Source: VRUE01 sp963708115
GTDB lineage: Bacteria > Actinomycetota > Thermoleophilia > Solirubrobacterales > 70-9
DNA: 64,000 nucleotides
Direction: 5' to 3'
Assembly: GCA_963708115.1 (NCBI GenBank)
Contig: CAVPRX010000002.1
Location: 62,001 to 126,000, forward strand
Made by a program: the position numbers and the translations under genes. The notes under the pieces were generated by a model. That model worked only from the letters and a program-made list of their open reading frames with translations, had not been told where the DNA came from and did no database searches. Shown here one piece after another: positions 16,296-23,652 of the stretch (positions are counted from its first letter, which is position 1; each line of letters opens with the position of its first letter).

Positions 16296-17324
16296 GTGAG
16301 TCGACTTCGTTTCCTCTACGTCATCGCAGCCGCCGCGGCTCTGCTCGCGACGAGCGTCGCCCTGGCAGCCTGCGGTGGAGGCAGCGACAAGAGCGACGAG
16401 AGCCCGCAAGCGGTCCTCGGCGAAGCGACTCTGCAGGGCATCGAAAGCGGCAACGTCGAACTATCGGTCGGAGTCAAGGCGTCTGGTCCCGAAGGCGGCA
16501 ACCTCGACGTCAGCCTCTCCGGTCCGTTCCAGGGCGAAGGCGCGGGGAGCCTGCCCCAGGTCGACATGACGGCCAAGGCGAAGGGTAACTTCAAAGGCAA
16601 AGACGTCGACTTCGAAGGCGGGCTCGTGCTGCTGCCCAACACCGCCTTCGTCAACTACGAAGGGACCGAGTACGAAGTCGACCCGACCACCTTCGCCTTC
16701 GTCGAATCGACGCTCGCGCAGGCTCAGCGCGAAGGTGGCGCCGAAGCCGGATCGGACGGCGTCGCCGCCTGCCAGGAAGAATTCGGCAAGCTGAAAGTCG
16801 CCGACTTCCTCGAAAACGGCAGCAACGAAGGCAGCGCCGACGTCGACGGCACGAGCACGACCAAAGTCAGCGGCGATCTCGACGTCTCCGGCGCGATCGA
16901 CTCGGTCCTCGAAGTGGTCGAAAGCCAGGCCTGCCGCACGCAGCTGGCCGCCGCCGGCCCGCTGCCGTCGAAGTCTGAAGTCGACAAGGCGAAGAGCCAG
17001 GTGGGCGACGCGGTGAAAAGCGCTCACGTCGACGTCTACGTCGGCGATGACGACATCGTGCGCCAGATCTCAGCCCAGCTGAAGCTCGAACCGCAGAACG
17101 GTGGCAGCGGCCCCAAGCGCGTCGAAATCGACCTCGACCTGAAGCTGACCGAAGTCAACGAGGAACAGACGATCTCCGCGCCCTCGTCCGCCAAGCCACT
17201 CAGCAAGCTCTTCCTCAAGCTCGGCATCAACCCGATCGAACTGCTCGGCCTGCTGCAGGGTGAAGAAGGCGGCGAAAGCCTCGGCGAACTGTTTGAAGGG
17301 CTGGCCGAATCCCAGTCTCGCTAG
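16296..17324 (+). CDS. Lipoprotein of unknown function
   Basis: 342 aa from GTG 16296. The signal peptide ends in a lipobox (VALAACGGGSDKS). The mature protein has alternating charged strands (DVSLSGPFQGEGAGSLPQVD, FEGGLVLLPNTAFVNYEGTEY), in a pattern like LppX/LolA-type lipid-binding beta sheets of actinobacteria. There is an internal disulfide candidate (AACQEEF ... SQACRTQ). The gene uses GAA for Glu far more than its neighbours. No operon partners are evident; a Cax-type gene follows. Confidence 0.75.
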   Translation: MSRLRFLYVIAAAAALLATSVALAACGGGSDKSDESPQAVLGEATLQGIESGNVELSVGVKASGPEGGNLDVSLSGPFQGEGAGSLPQVDMTAKAKGNFKGKDVDFEGGLVLLPNTAFVNYEGTEYEVDPTTFAFVESTLAQAQREGGAEAGSDGVAACQEEFGKLKVADFLENGSNEGSADVDGTSTTKVSGDLDVSGAIDSVLEVVESQACRTQLAAAGPLPSKSEVDKAKSQVGDAVKSAHVDVYVGDDDIVRQISAQLKLEPQNGGSGPKRVEIDLDLKLTEVNEEQTISAPSSAKPLSKLFLKLGINPIELLGLLQGEEGGESLGELFEGLAESQSR

Positions 17325-17371
17325 GCAGCTTCCTGCGGGGGGCTGATGGCTGGCCCTACCTGCTGACGCCG

Positions 17372-18421
17372 TTGATCCCGGTTGCCGTCGTCCTCGAGAT
17401 GGTCGGCAGCCCGGCGACGGTGGTCTTCGCCGCGTCGGCGCTCGGCATCGTTCCCACGGCGGCGCTGATGGGACGCGCCACCGAGGAGCTGGCGGCGCGC
17501 TCGGGGCCGGGGATCGGCGGCCTGCTCAACGTCACCTTCGGCAACGCGCCCGAGCTGATCATCGCCCTCTTCGCCCTCGGTCAGGGGCTGCACGAGGTCG
17601 TCAAGGCCTCGATCATCGGCTCGATCATCGGCAACATCCTGCTCGTGCTGGGCGCCTCGATGCTCGCCGGCGGGCTCGGCCGCGACAAACAGACCTTCAG
17701 CCGGACCAGCGCCAGCGTGCAGACCTCGATGCTGCTGCTGGCTGCGGCGGCGCTGCTGATGCCGGCGATCTTCGAGCTGGTCGAGGGCCAGGGCCTGCCG
17801 ATGCCGGGCGCCGAGCTGGTCAACTACGGCTCGACCGTCGAGCACCTCTCCCTCGCCGTCGCGATCGTCCTCATCGCGACCTACGTCCTCGGCCTCGTCT
17901 TCTCGCTCAAAACCCACCGCGACCTCTTCAACCCCGAGTACGAGGACGAGGACAGCTGGGGCTGGTCGGTGCGCACCTCGGTGATCGCGCTGGCTGTAGC
18001 CGGGGTCCTGGTCGGCGTGATGTCGGAGGTTCTGGTCGGCTCGATCAGCGAGGCCTCCGAGGCGGCCGGCCTCTCCGAGTTCTTCATCGGCGTGATCGTC
18101 GTCGCGATCGTCGGCAACGCCGCCGAGCACTGGGTCGCGGTCCTGGTAGCGCGCAAGGACAAGATGGACCTCGCGGTCAATATCGCGATCGGTTCCAGCG
18201 CCCAGGTGGCGCTCTTCGTCGCCCCGGTGCTGGTGCTCGCCTCGATCTTCGTCGGCCCCGGCCCGCTGGCCCTGGTCTTCAACGGCTTCGAGCTCGGCGC
18301 CCTGCTGCTCGCCGTCCTGATCGCCAACTACGTCACCCAGGACGGCGAGTCGACCTGGTTCGAGGGCGTCCAGTTACTCGCCGTCTACGCAGTCCTCGGC
18401 CTCGCGTTTTACTACGCCTGA
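17372..18421 (+). CDS. Calcium/proton exchanger, CaCA superfamily (Cax/ChaA-like)
   Basis: About 349 aa, eleven hydrophobic segments. The two inverted alpha repeats carry the exchanger motifs NVTFGNAPELIIALFAL and VAIVGNAAEHWVAVLVA, with the Gly-Asn-(Ala)-Pro/Ala-Glu residues that bind the cation. It exports Ca2+ in exchange for protons. An acidic cytoplasmic loop is EYEDEDSWGW. The TTG at 17372 is used here; the frame is open upstream to 17325 and includes DGWPYLLTP, so the start may be up to 45 bases earlier. It is followed by a long palindrome and a second exchanger gene. Confidence 0.85.
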   Translation: MIPVAVVLEMVGSPATVVFAASALGIVPTAALMGRATEELAARSGPGIGGLLNVTFGNAPELIIALFALGQGLHEVVKASIIGSIIGNILLVLGASMLAGGLGRDKQTFSRTSASVQTSMLLLAAAALLMPAIFELVEGQGLPMPGAELVNYGSTVEHLSLAVAIVLIATYVLGLVFSLKTHRDLFNPEYEDEDSWGWSVRTSVIALAVAGVLVGVMSEVLVGSISEASEAAGLSEFFIGVIVVAIVGNAAEHWVAVLVARKDKMDLAVNIAIGSSAQVALFVAPVLVLASIFVGPGPLALVFNGFELGALLLAVLIANYVTQDGESTWFEGVQLLAVYAVLGLAFYYA

Positions 18422-18516
18422 GCGCATCCGGACGCGCCTGGCGGCGTCCTCGGTCGCTCGTGTGCGGAGCACACCACGCTCCCTGCGTCCTTGCCAGCCA
18501 CGCCCGGATGCGCTCA
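18419..18516. repeat. Long palindromic element between the exchanger genes
   Basis: Perfect 13-bp outer arms (18419-18431 and 18504-18516, including the upstream stop codon) enclose an imperfect stem (ACGCGCCTGGC facing GCCAGCCACGC) and an internal perfect hairpin at 18460-18474 (GTGTGC-GGA-GCACAC). It probably folds as one long hairpin. Its core resembles that of the element at 23476-23641. It may serve as a terminator, or be a member of a dispersed palindromic repeat family. Confidence 0.7.
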
Positions 18517-18529
18517 GTAGGCTCGCGGC

Positions 18530-19531
18530 ATGACCGCGCTCCTCCTTCTCCTCAGCTTCGCCGTAATCCTCGCCGGCGCGCTGCTCTTTACCAACGCGGT
18601 CGAGTGGATCGGCCATCGCTTGCAGCTCGGCGAGGGGGCGGTGGGCAGCGTCCTCGCTGCCGTCGGCACGGCGATGCCGGAGACGCTGGTCGCGATCGTC
18701 GCCCTGCTCGGGGCCAAGCAAGGTGGCGACCAGGTCGCGATCGGGGCGATCGTCGGGGCGCCCTTCCTGCTCGCCACGCTGGCGATGGGCCTGGTCGGCC
18801 TTTTCGCCTACATCTACCGGGACCGCCGCGAGCAGGGGCTGGAGCTTCGCGCCCACAAGCCGACCCTGGAGCGGGACCTGATCTTCTTCCTCGCCTTCTT
18901 CGCCCTCTCACTGGCGCTCGCCTGGGGGGCTCCGGCGGCGCTGCGGATACCGGTGGGGATCGGTGTCCTGCTCGCCTACCCGCTCTACATCCGGCGCACC
19001 CTGCGGCAGGGGGGAGAGATGCAGAGCGAGGAGACGCTCGCGCCGCTCGTCTTCGAGCGCCGCGGCGAGCGCCGCATGGATCCCGGCTTGGCGCTCTGCG
19101 TGGTCCAGCTCCTGGTCGGCCTGGGGGCGATGGTCGGCGGTGCCCACCTCTTCGTCGAAGAGCTGCTGAAGATCGCCGCCGACCTCGGCGTCGAGGCGGT
19201 CGTCCTCGCCCTGATCCTGGCCCCACTGGCCACCGAGCTGCCGGAGAAGGTCAACAGCTTCTTCTGGGTGCGCGAAGGCAAGGACTCGCTGGCGCTCGGC
19301 AACATCACCGGCGCGATGGTCTTCCAGTCGACCATCCCCTTCGGCATCGGCCTGCTCTTCACCGGCTGGTCGCTGAGCGCCAACGCCGCCCTCTCGGTCG
19401 TGCTCGGCCTCGCCGGAGGTCTCCTCGCCTATGAGGCACTGCACCGCCGCGGTCGTTTCGGGCTGCCGGCGGTAGTCGGCTGGTTCACGCTCTACGCCGC
19501 TTTTATCGTCGTCGTCGTGGTCGGTAGCTGA
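18530..19531 (+). CDS. Sodium/calcium exchanger family membrane protein
   Basis: 333 aa with about ten membrane segments. The alpha-repeat motifs are VLAAVGTAMPETLVAIVALL and LALILAPLATELPEKVNSFF, both with the conserved (S/T)-(A/E) pairs of CaCA transporters, plus NITGAMVFQSTIPF. It is only distantly related to the exchanger upstream, so this is not a recent duplication. The ion is not determined from sequence; Ca2+ or Na+ export is likely. Confidence 0.82.
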   Translation: MTALLLLLSFAVILAGALLFTNAVEWIGHRLQLGEGAVGSVLAAVGTAMPETLVAIVALLGAKQGGDQVAIGAIVGAPFLLATLAMGLVGLFAYIYRDRREQGLELRAHKPTLERDLIFFLAFFALSLALAWGAPAALRIPVGIGVLLAYPLYIRRTLRQGGEMQSEETLAPLVFERRGERRMDPGLALCVVQLLVGLGAMVGGAHLFVEELLKIAADLGVEAVVLALILAPLATELPEKVNSFFWVREGKDSLALGNITGAMVFQSTIPFGIGLLFTGWSLSANAALSVVLGLAGGLLAYEALHRRGRFGLPAVVGWFTLYAAFIVVVVVGS

Positions 19532-19584
19532 GAGCCCGTCTAAGCCCGAAGTCAGGTACTCAAGGGGTTTCGTCTGGATCCGAA

Positions 19585-20217
19585 GTGCGCTACCGTGGAC
19601 TTGTGTCCCGCTCAGGCAGGGTCGAGGCGGTAGCGGAGCGCTCCGAGCTGGTTCGCCGAGCGCTCGCGACGTCGCGTGACCTACATGCCGGGGCGGTCCG
19701 CGATGTCGGCGACGAAGTCCCCTTCATCGAGCACCCGCTGGCGGTCGCCGAGCTGTTGGTCGAGTACGACCTCGGCGACGAGCTGGTCGCGGCGGGTCTT
19801 CTGCACGACGCGCTCGAGTACACCGACATCGGGCTCGGCCCGCTGCGGGAACGCTTCGGGATGAAAATCGCGATGATCGTCTGCGCGCTCAGCGAAGACT
19901 TCGAGATCGAGGACTACGAGGAGCGCAAGCACGAGCTGCGCGGTCGGGTCGCCGCGACGGGGATCGAGGCCCAGCGGGTCTTCGCCGCCGACAAGATCGC
20001 CAACGTAATTGCGGCGCGCGACGACTACGTCCTCGTGCAGGAGGACGTCGACCTCGGTCAGCTGGTCGACCTCGACATCAAGATCCTCGCCTGGGAGTTC
20101 GACATGGAAATGCTCTTCGAGACCGACGAACACGAACCGCTGTTCAAGCTCTTCCCCGAGGAGCTGATCGGGCTCTGGGATCAGCGCTGCACCCAGATGC
20201 GCGCCGAATCACCCTGA
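19585..20217 (+). CDS. HD-domain phosphohydrolase, SpoT/MESH1-like
   Basis: 210 aa from GTG 19585. Metal ligands of the HD fold are visible: IEHPLAVAELL (His), AAGLLHDALEYTDI (His-Asp), and AADKIANVIAARD (Asp). The spacing is like the hydrolase half of RelA/SpoT and the small alarmone hydrolases (MESH1), so (p)ppGpp hydrolysis is possible but not shown. The C-terminus is acidic. It stands alone between the exchanger and a minus-strand gene. Confidence 0.75.
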   Translation: MRYRGLVSRSGRVEAVAERSELVRRALATSRDLHAGAVRDVGDEVPFIEHPLAVAELLVEYDLGDELVAAGLLHDALEYTDIGLGPLRERFGMKIAMIVCALSEDFEIEDYEERKHELRGRVAATGIEAQRVFAADKIANVIAARDDYVLVQEDVDLGQLVDLDIKILAWEFDMEMLFETDEHEPLFKLFPEELIGLWDQRCTQMRAESP

Positions 20218-20241
20218 GGCCGAGTGCCCCCAGGGCACTCC

Positions 20242-21519
20242 TTACAGAGACTCGCCGCCGGGCGGCCGCAGGTACTCCATTTCGTCTTTGAAGCCGATGC
20301 CGCGCTCGATCGCGCACTGCAGCGCTTCGTCGGCCACGCGCGAGTACCAGCCCTCGTCGCGGGCGCGGTCGATCACGGCGTTCAGCGACGAGCAGGCCCT
20401 GCCCATCGTCGCCACCGCCTCCATCAGCGATGGCTGGAACTCGAAGTCGCATTCCCACGCGGTGCGCCTGATGTCGACGAGAAAAGGCGCCGGGGGCGCG
20501 CCGGCAACCGGTGGGCGGCGCCGCTGCGCACCATAGATCTCAGTCGCGGCGATGCCGAAGAAGGGAGCCAGGATCGGCCCATCGCCGGTGAAGAGCAGCG
20601 CCGCTTTGGCGCCGCGTGCGGCGCAGTTGCCGATCACCAGGTCGCAGAGGACGGCGCTCATCAGGGTGTGGGTGCCGTCCTCTTCTCCGATCGCCCGCAG
20701 CAGTCCGCAGGATTCGGTCAGGTCCGGCGTCTCGCCCTGACGCCCGTGCTCCTCGTCGGCGGGCGCGATGCCGAGGGCCTGGGCGAAGCTCTCCTGATGC
20801 AGGCGCTCGGTCTCGAACCCGCCTTCCCAGCGATCGAAGCGCTTGCTGACCAGGCAGGTCCGCCCGGCGATCCTCTCCACCGCGGTGTGGGCGACCGGAA
20901 GGCCCAGTTCGCGGTAGGCGAGCGTGCAGGTCATCTCGTTGGCGACGAGGCCACGGTGCTCGTCCGATTCGGGCTTGACGATGTGGGTGCTGGGCACGCC
21001 GGGCTCCGGCCAGGCCCAGTTGCCGGTCTCCTCGTCGTATGAGAGCGCGAGCTTGTGTCGCTCGCCAGGCAGAGCAAAGCGCATGCGCCGCTCGTTGGCG
21101 GGGTCGAAGAGCTGTGCCGGCTTGGGTTGGAGCAGTTCCTCGAGTTCCTCTTCTGAGAGCCAGGCGGGCGAGTCCGTCTCGCTTGGCTCTGGATCTTCAC
21201 CCTGTCTGAGGAAGACGACCGCACCGGGGCAGTCGCGCCCCAGCTCGGCGATCAGCCCGAAGCCGTCACTGGGCTCGAGCCCAAGCTCGGCAGCGATCGC
21301 GCTGCGCCGGCACCCCTGAGGCAGGAGTCCCTCCACGTAGGCGCGGGTAGCGCCGGCGCTGAAGGGCTCCTCGCGAACGGGCAGCGAGTTGCTGAGCAGG
21401 ACCTCGCCGGCGCCGATCTCCTCGACGGTCTCCGGCCTGTAGGCAAAGCGATAACCGTCCTCGCCGGTGGGGAACAGCCCGCCGATCAGCTCTCCATGTA
21501 GGTAGACGTCAAGACTCAT
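20242..21519 (-). CDS. HipA-like kinase-fold protein with missing catalytic residues
   Basis: 425 aa. ATG 21519 (MSLDVYLHGELIGGLFP) is preferred over the open extension to 21588. The N-terminal subdomain and the nucleotide-binding Lys segment (STHIVKPES) fit HipA. In HipA the catalytic loop reads N-x-D-x-H-x-K-N and the metal Asp lies in LAP-Y-D; here the aligned residues are NCAARGAK and LAPFFGI. So the catalytic Asp, the Lys/Asn pair and the DFG-type Asp are all replaced without any frame break. This suggests a pseudokinase. No HipB-like gene is adjacent. The fold call is solid; activity is doubtful. Confidence 0.8.
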   Translation of the reverse strand: MSLDVYLHGELIGGLFPTGEDGYRFAYRPETVEEIGAGEVLLSNSLPVREEPFSAGATRAYVEGLLPQGCRRSAIAAELGLEPSDGFGLIAELGRDCPGAVVFLRQGEDPEPSETDSPAWLSEEELEELLQPKPAQLFDPANERRMRFALPGERHKLALSYDEETGNWAWPEPGVPSTHIVKPESDEHRGLVANEMTCTLAYRELGLPVAHTAVERIAGRTCLVSKRFDRWEGGFETERLHQESFAQALGIAPADEEHGRQGETPDLTESCGLLRAIGEEDGTHTLMSAVLCDLVIGNCAARGAKAALLFTGDGPILAPFFGIAATEIYGAQRRRPPVAGAPPAPFLVDIRRTAWECDFEFQPSLMEAVATMGRACSSLNAVIDRARDEGWYSRVADEALQCAIERGIGFKDEMEYLRPPGGESL

Positions 21520-21616
21520 CTGGGTCCCCTCAGAGTCGCGTACTGGTCCGCTTCCGTTCAAACAACCTAGACCGGATCGGAGTGACATGCAACTCGCCCA
21601 GCGATAGCGTCAACGC

Positions 21617-21814
21617 ATGGCCTACTCGAACAGCGGCCTCTGCGACAGCTGCGTCTACCAGCAGCTGGTCCCCAACACGCGGGGGTCGGTCTTCAGCCTC
21701 TGCCGGCGCTCCCGCGAGGACCCGGCGTACCCGCGCTACCCGCGGGTGCCGGTCCTTAGCTGTCAAGGCCACGAGCTACCAGGCGCACCCAATTCGCCGT
21801 CGGCCGATCAATAA
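21617..21814 (+). CDS. Small cysteine-containing protein of unknown function
   Basis: 65 aa: LCDSCVYQQLVPNTRGSVF followed by LCRRSREDPAYPRYPRVPVL and SCQGHE. The four cysteines (CDSC, C, C) look like a zinc or metal site, and the pattern recalls small conserved proteins of the same group of actinobacteria. The ATG lacks a strong ribosome site. It is followed at once by the first 43-bp palindrome. Confidence 0.65.
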   Translation: MAYSNSGLCDSCVYQQLVPNTRGSVFSLCRRSREDPAYPRYPRVPVLSCQGHELPGAPNSPSADQ

Positions 21815-21818
21815 GCCT

Positions 21819-21861
21819 GCGGTCGAGCTTTGAACCGCGAGGCGAGTCAAACCTCGACCGC
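21819..21861. repeat. 43-bp palindromic repeat, copy 1
   Basis: Left arm GCGGTCGAGCTTTG (21819-21832) pairs with 21848-21861 with one mismatch. It is the same length as, and closely similar to, the copies at 21901 and 22897. It lies just after the small Cys protein gene. Confidence 0.8.
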
Positions 21862-21900
21862 ACTGGAAGTTGAAGAGACGTGAGGGGGGAGAGAATGGGT

Positions 21901-21943
21901 GCGGTCGAGCCTTAGACCGCTATGCGATCCAAAGCTCGACCGC
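21901..21943. repeat. 43-bp palindromic repeat, copy 2, contains start codon of DUF559 gene
   Basis: GCGGTCGAGCCTTA (21901-21914) pairs imperfectly with 21930-21943. It shares with copy 3 the central ACCGCTATGCG; the ATG in this centre is the start codon used for the DUF559 gene. Confidence 0.8.
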
Positions 21944-22911
21944 CGGCCTGGTCGGCGACAGGAACCGAATCCACCGATGGCCTCCGGCCCGCGCATGGCC
22001 CCCTGGCGGAACTGGCGAAGCGACAGCATGGAGTCGTCTCGATCGGTCAGATGATCGGCTCGCTGGGCTATTCGCGGAGTGCGGTGACGCGCGCCGCCGC
22101 TTCTGCGCGTCTGCATCGTCTCTATCGCGGCGTCTACGCCGTCGGTCATACCGACCTCTCGTTGCACGGAAAGTGCTTCGCGGCGGTGCTCGCCTGCGGC
22201 CCCGGTGCGCTGCTGAGCCATCACTCCGCCGCGTGGCTTTGGGGCATCGCGCGTTGGTCCCCGATTCCACTCTCGGTAACTGCACCGAGCCGGCGGGCTC
22301 CCAGGCCACCGATCAAGCTGCATCACGCCCGAGCCCTCACCGCTCAAGACCGCGAGAAGATCGATCACATCCCGGTTACGGCCGTTCCCCGCGTCGCCCT
22401 CGATCTTGCCGCAACGCTTCGACCCGGGTCCCTCATGCGTCTGCTCGAGCGCGCGGAAGAGCTCTGCATCTTCGACCTGCATCACTTCGATGATCTGCTC
22501 GGTCGTACCACTGGCCACGCAGGGGCCGGCCGTCTGCGCCGCGCCCTTGAGCTGTACCGGCCGGCTCCATTCAGTCGCTCGGGAATTGAGCGCCGTTTTC
22601 TGGAGCTCGTCGTTGAGGCGGGCCTGCCCCGTCCCTCGACCGGGTTTGGCGAGGAGGGATACGAGCTGGATGTCTACTGGCCCGACGAGCGCTTCGCCGT
22701 CGAACTCGATACCTACGAGACCCACGGATCGCATCGAGCTTTCGAGAGCGACCGTCTGCGGCAGGAGAACCTGAAGCTGGCGGGGATCGAGATGATTCGA
22801 GTCACCGGCCATCGCCTAGACCGTGAACCCCAGCAGGTGATCGAGCGCGTCGCCCGGCTCCTCGCGCAGCGCCGCGAACAGCTGGGCCTCCGGGGCGCGG
22901 TCGAGCTTTGA
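21922..22911 (+). CDS. DUF559-type nuclease-like protein with AbiEi-like N-terminal domain
   Basis: 329 aa. The N-terminal domain (LAELAKRQHGVVSIGQMIGS, SAVTRAAASARLHRLYRGVY) is the winged-helix found at the front of AbiEi antitoxin-like proteins. The C-terminal part (IERRFLELVVEA, YELDVYWPDERFAVELDTYE, DRLRQENLKLAGIEMIRVT) is the DUF559/Vsr-like endonuclease fold, with the acidic residues expected at its metal site. The start codon lies in the centre of one 43-bp palindrome and the stop codon in the arm of another, so the gene is exactly framed by the repeats. The function is unknown; possible roles are repeat mobilisation or defence. Confidence 0.8.
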   Translation: MRSKARPPAWSATGTESTDGLRPAHGPLAELAKRQHGVVSIGQMIGSLGYSRSAVTRAAASARLHRLYRGVYAVGHTDLSLHGKCFAAVLACGPGALLSHHSAAWLWGIARWSPIPLSVTAPSRRAPRPPIKLHHARALTAQDREKIDHIPVTAVPRVALDLAATLRPGSLMRLLERAEELCIFDLHHFDDLLGRTTGHAGAGRLRRALELYRPAPFSRSGIERRFLELVVEAGLPRPSTGFGEEGYELDVYWPDERFAVELDTYETHGSHRAFESDRLRQENLKLAGIEMIRVTGHRLDREPQQVIERVARLLAQRREQLGLRGAVEL

Positions 22912-22939
22912 ACCGCTATGCGGTTTGAAGCTCGACCGC
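22897..22939. repeat. 43-bp palindromic repeat, copy 3, contains stop codon of DUF559 gene
   Basis: GCGGTCGAGCTTTGAACCGC (22897-22916) pairs with 22920-22939 around a TAT loop, with only a two-base central mismatch. It is the most perfect of the three copies. The TGA of the DUF559 gene (22909-22911) is in the left arm. Confidence 0.85.
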
Positions 22940-22955
22940 GCGGAGGGGTGGTGGC

Positions 22956-23351
22956 TCAGCCAGCCGCCATCGGGTCCGGGGCGCCGAGCTTGCTGATTTC
23001 CGGGGCGTCGTAGACGTCGCCCGGCTTGCCGCCGACAATGAGGAGGCGGATGCCCTCGTCGCCCGGCCAGATCTTGCGTTTGGTGCCAGAGGCGACGCGG
23101 GCGACGTGGTCGTCGTCGAGTGGGAAGCGCTCGCCGGCGATCTCGATCTCCCCGCTGCCCCGCAGTGCGATGAAGACCTCCTCCTGACCGTCTTCCGCAT
23201 GGTCATGCTCGGGGTAGTTCTCGAAGTTTGGGGGCAGGTCGAGGATCTGCATGCCGAACGACTCAACGCCGAGCTCGGCCCGGGCCCGCTTGAAGGCTCC
23301 GCCGTACACGGCCTCCATCTCGTCGATCTTCTTCACCGCATGGGTACTCAT
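22956..23351 (-). CDS. Cupin-domain protein
   Basis: 131 aa from ATG 23351, which has GGAGGAG upstream. It is a single cupin barrel: PEHDHAEDGQEEVFIALRGSGEIE is motif 1 (metal ligands His, His, Glu) and DDHVARVASGTKRKIWPG is motif 2, where the final His is not obvious. The N-terminus MSTHAVKKIDEMEAVYGGAFKRA is helical. The substrate is unknown. It is divergent from the helicase gene. Confidence 0.8.
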   Translation of the reverse strand: MSTHAVKKIDEMEAVYGGAFKRARAELGVESFGMQILDLPPNFENYPEHDHAEDGQEEVFIALRGSGEIEIAGERFPLDDDHVARVASGTKRKIWPGDEGIRLLIVGGKPGDVYDAPEISKLGAPDPMAAG

Positions 23352-23652
23352 TTGCTGCTCCTCCCGATTCGTCCGGCCCCGGTTGGGCCGGATCGAGGGC
23401 ATCTTGTCGTACTTTGGATTTCCAAGCAAGGCGCCTTCGCATGGGGCGGACGCCGAACCGCCTCACCTCCGGCCCAGATGGTTGGTGCCCAATTCCCGCA
23501 CCCCCGGATGACGCGCCTGGCGCGGCGCTGGATCGGCACCCACTGCCTTGCGCGTAGCGCTGCTACGCGCGGCGGCCGCGTGCACCGCCCAGCTTGGCCA
23601 GTCGCGCCCCCGCGGGCACGCGAATTGGGCACCAACCATCTAGCTTTGCTCT
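23352..23652. repeat. Intergenic region with large palindromic element
   Basis: This 301-base gap between cupin and helicase holds a perfect 20-bp inverted repeat (AGATGGTTGGTGCCCAATTC at 23476-23495, partner 23622-23641). Inside are a second imperfect stem (ACGCGCCTGGC against GGCCAGTCGCGC) and a central 8-bp hairpin (GCGCGTAG/CTACGCGC). It probably folds as a long branched hairpin ending 11 bases before the helicase start. I see no gene in the gap. The core resembles the element at 18419. Confidence 0.75.

Noticed and set aside
21819..22939. 43-bp palindromes as a CRISPR array
   Set aside because: Only three copies, one interval is 1 kb with a gene, no cas genes, and the elements are self-complementary over their whole length.
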